From Streptomyces sp. ICBB 8177 (GTDB lineage Bacteria; Actinomycetota; Actinomycetes; Streptomycetales; Streptomycetaceae), in contig NZ_NSKH01000004.1 in NCBI RefSeq assembly GCF_003144095.1, positions 1 to 64,000 of the forward strand: a stretch of DNA of 64,000 bases, written 5' to 3'. The notes beneath the pieces were generated by a model. The model had not been told where the DNA came from, did no database searches, and saw nothing but the letters and a program-made list of their open reading frames with translations. Numbering within the stretch: the stretch's first letter is position 1; each line of letters starts with the position of its first letter. Positions 1 to 6,568 of the stretch are shown one piece after another. Made by a program: the position numbers and the translations under genes.

Positions 1-2
1 TC

Positions 3-65
3 GGGTCCCCGGGGCTGATCGAGACGGTGTACGGACGCGGTTTCCGGCTGGGGCCCGCCGAATGA
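3..65 (+). CDS. OmpR-family response regulator, C-terminal end only
   Basis: Only the last 20 codons before the TGA at 63-65 are in the window. They read through LIETVYGRGFRL, the typical end of the winged-helix DNA-binding domain of OmpR/PhoB-type response regulators, where the wing hairpin contacts DNA. The family assignment comes from that motif alone. The receiver domain and any partner kinase lie upstream of the window. Confidence 0.75.
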   Translation, partial: GSPGLIETVYGRGFRLGPAE

Positions 66-228
66 GCCGCGGGAACGCGCCGCACGACAGGCCCGGTGTG
101 AAGCGCGTACCGGTCGACGCGTGCCCATGCTGCTGCCGGGGCCGTGCGCGTGGCGTCGCGCGCTGACGGGGACGAGGCACCGCGAGACGGCCCGCGGCCC
201 TGCGCCGTGAGCGGAGGCCGCAACGGCA

Positions 229-741
229 AGGGTGCCAGTGACCGTCGCCGGAGACGGGCTTGGCCGAGAATCCGTCGTGCCAGGCGGCCTTCGCGCCGAA
301 GTCCCCGATGCGGTAGACCTCGACCACGGATCCCACGGCGACGACGGCGCACACCAGCGCCGCAGCAACCCGGACGGGAACGCCCGTCGCGGTCACCCGG
401 CCGCCGGATCCGGCCTCCGCACCGGCCTGGTCTGCACCCCTGCGGCCCAGCCACCACAGAGCGACAGAGACGACGAACAGGCCGAGGGCCCAGGGCAGCA
501 TCCCGTCGCCCAGTTCCGGGTGCCGACGCACCAGCGGGTCGTGGCGCTCCAGCCACTCGCCGGCGTGCGTGGTCAACGGAACGCTCACCAGCGTGACGAA
601 GGCCAGCAGCGGCAGCATCAAACCGAGCCGCCGCAGCATCCCCGGCCATACCGCGCTCACCACCAGGCTCAAGGCCGTGAGTGGCACCAACACGACCACG
701 ACGTGCACGAGCAGGACGTGCGCGGGGAGGCCGTTGATCAC
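229..741 (-). CDS. DUF2231-family membrane protein, 3' end unresolved
   Basis: From a GTG at 741 the minus strand reads INGLPAHVLLVH, then hydrophobic stretches, the motif SVPLTTHAGEWLE, a further membrane segment near LPWALGLFVVSVALWW, and the family-like end IGDFGAKAAWHDGFS. This is the usual layout of DUF2231 proteins, with about four membrane segments and roughly 170 residues. The function is unknown, though members often sit in redox or stress contexts. No in-frame stop exists from 741 to position 1, so the end given here is where family similarity fades, not an observed stop codon. A lost stop or a frameshift near the 3' end is likely. The best Shine-Dalgarno, AAGGAG, precedes an out-of-frame ATG at 752 rather than this GTG. 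Confidence 0.6.
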
Positions 742-752
742 CTCGGGCCCAT
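738..752 (-). promoter_or_regulatory. Four-codon ORF overlapping the DUF2231 start
   Basis: On the minus strand an AAGGAG ribosome-binding site is followed nine bases later by ATG GGC CCG AGG TGA. The TGA overlaps the GTG proposed as start of the DUF2231 gene in a GTGA arrangement. This could be a leader peptide giving translational coupling, or the sign of a small indel that moved the true ATG out of frame. Confidence 0.35.
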
Positions 753-839
753 GGAAGGGGACTCCTTGTCCGGGTAGGGGGTGATGGCAAGTCAACTCGG
801 CTCGTGCGCAAGCGAGTAACACGTCTGTGCCGGAGAGCG

Positions 840-1293
840 TCACGTCCTGGTCGCCGGCGCCTGATGATCGCGAATCGTCAACAGCTTGCCGAGCATCTCG
901 TCTAGAACTCGTTCGGAGAATCTGCGGAACTGGTTAAGATCCCGTCCGCGGTGAGGCGTCGGGCCCCCGGCGGCGCCGAGCAGCGTGCCAGCAGCATAGG
1001 TCACCGCCATCGCCGGCGCGCTGCCGCCCGCGTTGCGCATGATCGCTCGTGCCACTGACGCATCGCCGAGCTGGGCGCTCGACCAACCGCACGTCTCGTC
1101 CTCTGAGCTGTTCCGCGGCCTCCGCGGCCCGGGCGGGTGTCAGACCGCGGCCTTGCAACAGACCTGCGAGTTCGGCCAGCTCGGCCTCGTACTCGGTGGC
1201 CAGCTCGGTGCGCTCCTTGGCGAGCGCGGCCCGCTCCGAATCGCGCTGGGTGCCCACGGAGACGCACTCGCCGGCCTCGACTACGGCGGGCAA
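840..1293 (-). pseudogene. VIT/CCC1-family transporter remnant
   Basis: The minus strand encodes ECVSVGTQRDSERAALAKER followed by an alpha-helical stretch ending in GLTPARAAEAAEQL. This is the cytoplasmic metal-binding region of VIT1/CCC1 Fe/Mn transporters. A second frame (ORF at 840-1055) then gives APAMAVTYAAGTLLGAA, which resembles the last membrane helix of the family. The N-terminal membrane helices and most of the region between these two pieces are absent, and the pieces are in different frames. It is therefore a deleted, frameshifted gene. No functional product is expected. Confidence 0.6.
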
Positions 1294-1306
1294 GACACGG
1301 GCCCCT

Positions 1307-1711
1307 TTAACTACCGCCGCTCACGGGATTGCTGATGTCCCGTTGAACCGCAGTGTGAACAGCGGTGATTAGGCGTTGTTGTGCCTCGCTGAGGCCGCAT
1401 GGGCGGGGGCGGTCGTCACCGGGTTCAAGGTGGCATCCGTAGATGGTCAGAGCGCCGACGACATCGCGGGCGGGGCCTCCCAAGGCGGGGATGAGGCAGG
1501 AGGCGACCTTGTTGGGGGGCCGGCCGTCAGCGGATCCGATGGCGCCGGCTGTCCGGCCGTACAGGCCGTGGCTGGACCAGGCCGGACGCTGGATGACGAT
1601 GGTGTCCGGGCTCGGACGGCATGGATCGGTGTCCTGGATCATGGCCGCGGGAAGGCCGTCGCGGAGGTTCAGACCACCGTCAGAGTCGATCAACGCGCAG
1701 ATGGTACTCAT
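1307..1711 (-). CDS. Hypothetical protein, weak GAF-like C-terminus
   Basis: I do not recognise this 134-residue protein with confidence. Starting at the ATG at 1711 it reads MSTICALIDSDGGL. Residues 75-110 contain CLIPALGGPARDVVGALTIY, followed by a C-terminal helix LSEAQQRLITAVH. The strand-helix pattern recalls the end of a GAF sensor domain, where a beta strand 'VxGALxxY' precedes a helix. An in-frame GTG or ATG further upstream (to 1978) is possible but would overlap the CBS gene. It lies downstream of that gene on the same strand. Treat the GAF suggestion as inference. Confidence 0.4.
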   Translation of the reverse strand: MSTICALIDSDGGLNLRDGLPAAMIQDTDPCRPSPDTIVIQRPAWSSHGLYGRTAGAIGSADGRPPNKVASCLIPALGGPARDVVGALTIYGCHLEPGDDRPRPCGLSEAQQRLITAVHTAVQRDISNPVSGGS

Positions 1712-1862
1712 TGGAGCCGCCCCTGCGTTCCGAAGGGGTTTCAGTCTTTCGCCGCGCCGGAAGGCCGCCTCGGCCTCCCTCTGATGCGGGCCTTGCGGCC
1801 ACCCCGGGGATACGGCGTTGTTCGGGGATGTGTTTCCATCATGTCGCTGCGAGGCGGCATGC

Positions 1863-2633
1863 TCAAGCGCCGGGGCGGCCAAGCCCACGCAGCCGTGGAG
1901 GTGAGTCAGGCGCATCGCACCGTTCCGCGCCGGGACGGTGGAGCTCTCGGGCCGGCCCCTCCAGGGGGCGCTGAGCACCTGGGCGGTGGGCTTGGCGCAG
2001 CTCGCACTGGACGTCCACGACTCCTTCGACAGCCCGTGCGAGTCGAGCCGCGATCGGCACCAGCGACGTATCAGGAATAGCGCCGCTCAGCGTCACCACA
2101 CCATGGGCGACGGTGACCCGCACCGGCGGCGTCACAGCGGCGAAGAGCCCTTCGGTGACGACGTCACGGACATCCTTCGCGATCTCCGTGTCCGGGCGCA
2201 GGAAGACCCTGAGCAGGTCGCCTCGGCTGACCAGTCCCGTCAGCCTGCCCCGGTCATCGACGACCGGAAGCTGCTTGACGCCGGCTTGTGCCATCGCTCG
2301 TGCCGCCTGGGCCAGTGTGGCGTCGGCCCGTACGGTCACGGCCGGGCAGGTCATGGCATCCTCCGCGGTGAGCGCCCCGGCCTTGCCCAGATCCACGAGG
2401 CGGAGCATCTGTTCCGTGCGAGACGGCTCGGCGGCGCGGAACTCCTCCTTGGGCAGCAGATCAGTCTCGGAGACGACGCCCACGACGCGGTTGTCGTCGT
2501 CGAGCACCGGGAGGGCGCCGATCCGCCACGTCGCGACGACCCCGACGATCTCCTTGAACGACGCCGCACGGCGCACCGCGACGACTTTGCGCGACATCAC
2601 GTCGCGGACGGTGAACGGGCTCGTGGAGGTCAT
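1863..2633 (-). CDS. CBS-pair and BON domain protein
   Basis: This 256-residue protein starts at MTSTSPFTVRDVMSRKVVAV. Two CBS motifs span about residues 8-60 (ALPVLDDDNRVVGVVSETDLL) and 90-145 (QLPVVDDRGRLTGLVSRGDLL). A BON domain follows at about 155-215 (VTVAHGVVTLSGAI). CBS pairs bind adenosine nucleotides and act as energy or redox sensors. BON domains are thought to bind phospholipid or membranes. It starts 63 bases after the two-domain USP gene on the same strand, so they probably form one unit. The C-terminal 45 residues, rich in Arg and Pro, extend past the point where the other three CBS-BON proteins here stop and may reflect a lost stop codon. Confidence 0.85.
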   Translation of the reverse strand: MTSTSPFTVRDVMSRKVVAVRRAASFKEIVGVVATWRIGALPVLDDDNRVVGVVSETDLLPKEEFRAAEPSRTEQMLRLVDLGKAGALTAEDAMTCPAVTVRADATLAQAARAMAQAGVKQLPVVDDRGRLTGLVSRGDLLRVFLRPDTEIAKDVRDVVTEGLFAAVTPPVRVTVAHGVVTLSGAIPDTSLVPIAARLARAVEGVVDVQCELRQAHRPGAQRPLEGPARELHRPGAERCDAPDSPPRLRGLGRPGA

Positions 2634-2695
2634 GGCATCCCCTTCCGCGTACCCCGCGCGCGGGGTACGGCTGACGCGCGGGTGACCTGGGGTTG

Positions 2696-3661
2696 TCAGA
2701 CGGGGACGACGATCACCGGGCACAGGCCGTGGTGCAGCACGCGCTGCGACACGATCCCCAGCGGCATGGACATCCGGCCGCGCTTCCGGCGGGCGCCGAC
2801 CACGACCAGACCGGCACGCCGGGAGGCCGCCACCAGCGCGGCCGCCGGCTCGGCCAGCCCCACCGAAGTCGTGACCCGCACGTCCGGGTGGGAAGCGCGT
2901 CCGTCCGCGAGCGCCTTGTCGAGGTCTTCGGCCTCCTCGCGGTCCCGCCGGGCCTCCTCGGCCGGGGACACCCCCCGGTGGCCCGGATAGACCTGCGGGT
3001 AGGTCCATGAGCGCACGGCCTCCAGGCCGACGCCGCGACGCTCGGCCTCGGCGAAGGCGAACATGACGGGTTCGGGCGGCTCGTCGGGGGCGACCCCGAT
3101 GACCACCGGGCCCGAGGTCTCGGCCGGCCGCTCGGCCTCGCCCGGCCGCACCACCGCCACCGGGACCTCCGCGTACGTGGCGACGGCGTGGCTCACGGAA
3201 CCGAGCATCAGCGACACGAACCTGCCCTGCCCCCGTGACCCCACCACCAGCAGTTCCGCGTCGGCGCTCATGCGCAGGAGACCGTGAACGGGGCTGTCGG
3301 TGAGGACCGCGGTCGTGGCGTCGAGGCCCGGGTGCCGGGCGGCGGCGCGCTCCCGGGCCTCGGTCAGGAGGCTGTCCACCGCCTGTCGGGAAGCCCCCGG
3401 CGGCTGAGCGGGCTGCGGCACGGCGGGGCCGGGCACCTGCGGCTCGTCCGGCTCCGGCATCGCGGGGCCGGGCGTCGGCGCTGGCGCGGGCTCCGGCACA
3501 GCGGGGCCGGGCACTCGGTCGGGCGCGTGTTCCCAGGCGTGCCCGATCCTCAGCGCGCACCCTCGTAGCGCCGCCTCGTCGGCGGCCCAGTCCAGCGCCA
3601 GGCCGGCCGACGGCGACCCGTCGTAACCGACGGCCACATAACGGGTTGTCGCATCACTCAT
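2696..3661 (-). CDS. Universal stress protein, two USP domains with Pro-rich insert
   Basis: This 321-residue cytoplasmic protein has two tandem USP (adenine-nucleotide-binding alpha/beta) domains. The first runs from VAVGYDGSPSAG to VVGSRGQGRFVSLMLGSVS, a recognisable G-2x-G-9x-G(S) ATP-binding loop. The second runs from VVIGVAPDE to GARRKRGRMSMPLGIVS. Unlike its five paralogues here, it carries a 40-residue Pro/Glu insert with repeated PGPAVPEP-type units at about residues 48-90. The ATG at 3661 is preceded by GAGGAGCC. A DevR-like palindrome lies 144 bases upstream. The CBS-BON gene follows in the same direction. USPs support survival under hypoxia and starvation. Confidence 0.9.
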   Translation of the reverse strand: MSDATTRYVAVGYDGSPSAGLALDWAADEAALRGCALRIGHAWEHAPDRVPGPAVPEPAPAPTPGPAMPEPDEPQVPGPAVPQPAQPPGASRQAVDSLLTEARERAAARHPGLDATTAVLTDSPVHGLLRMSADAELLVVGSRGQGRFVSLMLGSVSHAVATYAEVPVAVVRPGEAERPAETSGPVVIGVAPDEPPEPVMFAFAEAERRGVGLEAVRSWTYPQVYPGHRGVSPAEEARRDREEAEDLDKALADGRASHPDVRVTTSVGLAEPAAALVAASRRAGLVVVGARRKRGRMSMPLGIVSQRVLHHGLCPVIVVPV

Positions 3662-3804
3662 GGTTCCGGCTCCTCATCCGGTCGGTGTCGACAACGGCGG
3701 CCCGCCAGCCCAGGCCGGACGGGAGACGCCTTCCCGCCACACCCGAGCCGCGCCGTCACAAGCCCGGTCCACGACCACTCTCCTCGCTCGCACCGGCCCC
3801 CCCA

Positions 3805-3820
3805 AGGGACGGACGGCCCT
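3805..3820. promoter_or_regulatory. DevR/OsdR-like palindrome upstream of the USP gene at 3661
   Basis: AGGGACGGACGGCCCT differs by one base from the consensus AGGGCCGNNCGGCCCT shared by several promoters in this window. It is placed to control the USP/CBS-BON unit on the minus strand. Confidence 0.55.
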
Positions 3821-4249
3821 TATGGTGGGCCGGACAGCACCCTCAGACCCGCTCAGCGGATGGGCACGGCAGCCACCAGGGCGTGGAACGTGGTGGACAA
3901 CGGCGTGCGCGACGGGCCCCCGGCCTCCAGCGGCCTCGTTCCGCCCGGGAGCGCCGGCGATGTACCAGTTCGACGGTCCTGGCGGTGCCAGGCGTTCACG
4001 ACTCGCAGAAAGGCGCTCTCGCGAGCCAACGCATCGAACGCGTTGGTGAGCATCTGCCCGGTGCCGCGCGACTTGGCTTTGTTCGCGAGTACCGCCAGCA
4101 GACGTTCGAACAAAGCTCTCTCCAGGAACGGTGGGCCCGCTGCAGCCCGCCTCATGAACTTCCCCGCCGGACGACCCTTGATTGCCCGTCGGCAGCTGTC
4201 GCCAGCAGGTGGCCTGAGCGCGTTGATCTGCCCGCCGCATCGTTCAGAT
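3821..4249. other. Intergenic stretch without a recognisable gene
   Basis: Apart from the palindrome at 3805-3820 I see no convincing gene here. A 100-codon minus-strand frame (3853-4155) has a plausible helical segment but no family I recognise. It may be a decayed gene. The region separates the USP gene from the permease remnant. Confidence 0.4.
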
Positions 4250-4913
4250 ACCGTGCGCCGCTATCGGCGCGGGCATCTTCGCCGCCCTTGCGCCGGCCGC
4301 ATCCGTCGGCGGTTCCGGACTGCTGCCGGGTCTGGCGCTGGCGGCCGTGGTCGCGTACTGCAACGCCACCTCCTCGGCGCGGCTTGCCGCCCGCTACCCG
4401 CACTCTGGCGGCACCTACGTCTACGGGCGCGAGCGCCTCGGAGAGTTCTGGGGCCACCTGGCCGGCTGGGGTTCGTGGTCGGCAAGACCGCCTCCTGCGC
4501 GGCGATGGCCCTGACGGTGTGCTCCTACGTGTGGCCTGCTCAGGACCACGCCCTGGCGGTCGCCGCGGTGGTGGCGCTGACCGCGGTGAACTACGTCGGC
4601 GTGCAGAAGGCCGCCTGGCTGACCCGGGCGATTGTCGCCGTCGTACTGGCGGTGCTCGCCGCGGTGGTCACCGCCTGCCTCACCAGTTCGGCCGCCGGCA
4701 CGGCGCACTGGGCCGTCAGCACCGACGCTGGGTTCCACGGCGTGCTCCAGGCCGCCGGGCTGCTGTTCTTCGCCTTCGCCGGGTACGCGCGTATCGCCAC
4801 TCTCGGCGAGGAGGTACGTGACCCGGCCCGCGCCATTCCCCGAGCCATCTCGGTGGCGCTCGGTATCACCCTGATCGTCTACGCCGTCGTCGCGCTCGCC
4901 GTCCTCGCCGTCC

Positions 4914-4915
4914 TA
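4914..4915 (+). repeat. TA target-site duplication, left copy (right copy 5808-5809)
   Basis: TA flanks the element on both sides (4914-4915 and 5808-5809), as expected for the IS427 group of the IS5 family. Confidence 0.7.
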
Positions 4916-5807
4916 GGCAGTGTCTTCAAATGATCACCGCTGGTGGATCATGGTGTTGTGATACGTCGCCATGAACTGTCGGACGCCGAGTGGGAGTTCG
5001 TCCGGCCGCTGCTGCCCGAGTCGTTGCGGGGACGCAAGCGGCTGGACGACCGCAGGGTCCTGAACGGGATCGTGTGGAAGTTCCGGACCGGGACGGCCTG
5101 GCGGGACGTGCCCGAGCGCTATGGTCCGTGGGCCACGCTGCACACGCGTTTCCGCAGGTGGGCGGCGGACGGGACGTTCGAACGGATGCTGCGGGCCGCT
5201 CAGGCGAAAGCGGATGCGGCGGGCGACATCGAGTGGCTGGTGTCGGTCGACTCGACCGTCGTCCGGGCTCACCAGCATGCGGCCGGGGCCCGAAAAGGGG
5301 GCTCCGCAACCCGGCCCTCGGCCGGTCCCGAGGCGGGCTGACCAGCAAGATCCACCTGGCCTGTGACGGGCAAGGCCGTCCGCTCGCGTTCGTCGTCACG
5401 GGCGGCAACACCAACGACTGCACCCGGTTCACCGCCGTCATGGAGGCGATCCGGGTGCCCCGGATCGGCCCCGGGCGACCCCGGGTCCGGCCCGATCACG
5501 TCCTGGGCGACAAGGGCTACAGCTCGAAGGCGATCCGCACCTGGCTCCGCCGCCGAGGCATCACCCACACGATTCCCGAGCGGGCCGACCAGGTCCGCAA
5601 CCGGGCCCGGCGAGGCAGCCGCGGAGGCCGCCCGCCGACCTTCGACCGCGAGGTCTACAAGCGGCGCAACGTCGTGGAACGGTGCTTCAACCGCCTGAAG
5701 CAGTGGCGTGGCATCGCCACCCGGTATGACAAGACCGCCGAGTCCTACAAAGCCGCCGTCACCCTCGCGTCACTCCTGATGTGGGCGTGACATTTGACGA
5801 CAGAACC
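4916..5807 (+). mobile_element. IS5-family (IS427 group) insertion sequence, 892 bp
   Basis: The element runs from GGCAGTGTCTTCAAATG to the complement of GGTTCTGTCGTCAAATG, imperfect inverted repeats that share GG, TGTC and TCAAATG. It is flanked by TA duplications and carries one transposase split over two overlapping frames. The ends and frames look complete, so it may still be active. It interrupts a permease gene that also has frameshifts elsewhere. Confidence 0.85.
4943..5790 (+). CDS. IS5-family DDE transposase, made by -1 frameshifting (OrfA/OrfB)
   Basis: Frame A (GTG 4943, stop at 5341) holds the N-terminal DUF4096-type region, RRHELSDAEWEFVRPLLPE and WRDVPERYGPW, up to the first catalytic Asp in WLVSVDSTVVRAHQHAAG. 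Frame B continues to 5790 with GGLTSKIHLACDGQGRPL, the second Asp region HVLGDKGYSSKAIR, and the Glu region RRNVVERCFNRLKQWRGIATRYDK. The switch is -1 and is best placed at A_AAA_GGG, positions 5293-5299. The fused enzyme would have about 282 residues and cut and rejoin the element's ends. GTG 4958 is an alternative start. Confidence 0.85.
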
Positions 5808-6336
5808 TAGGCCCCGACCGGCTCGCCCATGCCACCGCGCCGCTGGCCGACGCGGTCCGCGCGGCCGACGCACCCGGCCTGGCCCCGGTGGTGCGGGCCG
5901 GTGCGGCCGTCGCCGCCCTGGGCTCGCTGCTCGCGCTGGTCCTTGGCGTCTCGCGCACCACCCTGGCGATGGCCCGCGACCGCCACCTGTCCCACGCACT
6001 CGCCGCCGTCCACCCGCGCTTCAAGGTGCCGCACCGTGCCGAACTCGTCGTCGGCGCAGTCGTCGCCGTCCTGGCGGCGGTCGCGGACGTGCGCGGGGCG
6101 ATCGGCTTCTCCTCGTTCGGCGTCCTCGCCTACTACACCGTCGCCAACGCCTCGGCTTGGACCCTCACCCCCCGCCGAGGGACGCCCGCTGCGGATCATC
6201 CCCGTACTCGGCACGGCCGGCTGCCTGGCCCTGGCCTTCGCGCTGCCGGGGGCCTCGGTGCTGTGCGGCGCTGTGGTGATCGCGCTCGGCGCCGCCGCTC
6301 ACCCGCGGCTGAGCAGGCCTCAGGCTGGAGCTGGCC

Positions 6337-6453
6337 CCGCAGGCGGCACTCGTAGCCGTGCGAGACGAACTCCTCTACCGTCCACGCACCGTGGCCTCTC
6401 TCGGCCGTGTGGTGAAGGACGTGCAGCCGCATCGCATCCCGGAGCTGCCGTGT
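6337..6453 (-). pseudogene. PadR-family regulator fragment
   Basis: The minus strand encodes RDAMRLHVLHHTAERGHGAW followed by VEEFVSHGY, matching the start of the winged-helix domain of PadR repressors. The match stops after about 39 residues, before the 'SPGTLYP' recognition helix. No plausible start or continuation is present. It lies between the permease remnant and the GH65 gene and is another fragment of the decaying island. Confidence 0.5.
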
Positions 6454-6568
6454 GTTGATCGGCAGCAGCCTCGGGAACCGCACCGCACTCCCGAGCCGCC
6501 TGCCGGCGGCCGTCGCGAGGCTTTCTGCGGGCACGTTGACTCCTACGGGGACCGGCAAAGTACGGCCC

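Larger units (their letters stand above)
4250..6340 (+). pseudogene. APC-superfamily amino acid permease, decayed and split by an IS element
   Basis: Three frames together give an amino acid permease: IGAGIFAALAPAASVGG and YPHSGGTYVYGRERL (from 4260), then GFVVGKTASCAAMALTV through FFAFAGYARIATLGEEVRDP (4472-4915), and after the IS, ADAPGLAPVVRAGAAVAALG through the final helices (5810-6330). The N-terminus is missing. One base is lost at about 4469-4471, and a frame change occurs near a run of six C at about 6168-6175. The element at 4916-5807 sits between LAVLAVL and GPDRLA, and removing it with one TA copy restores the reading frame at that point. The gene is dead. Confidence 0.85.

Noticed and set aside
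2634-3560. Upstream extension of the CBS-BON frame at 2633
   Set aside because: It is an Arg/Gly/Pro-rich shadow of the USP gene. The CBS domain begins directly at ATG 2633.
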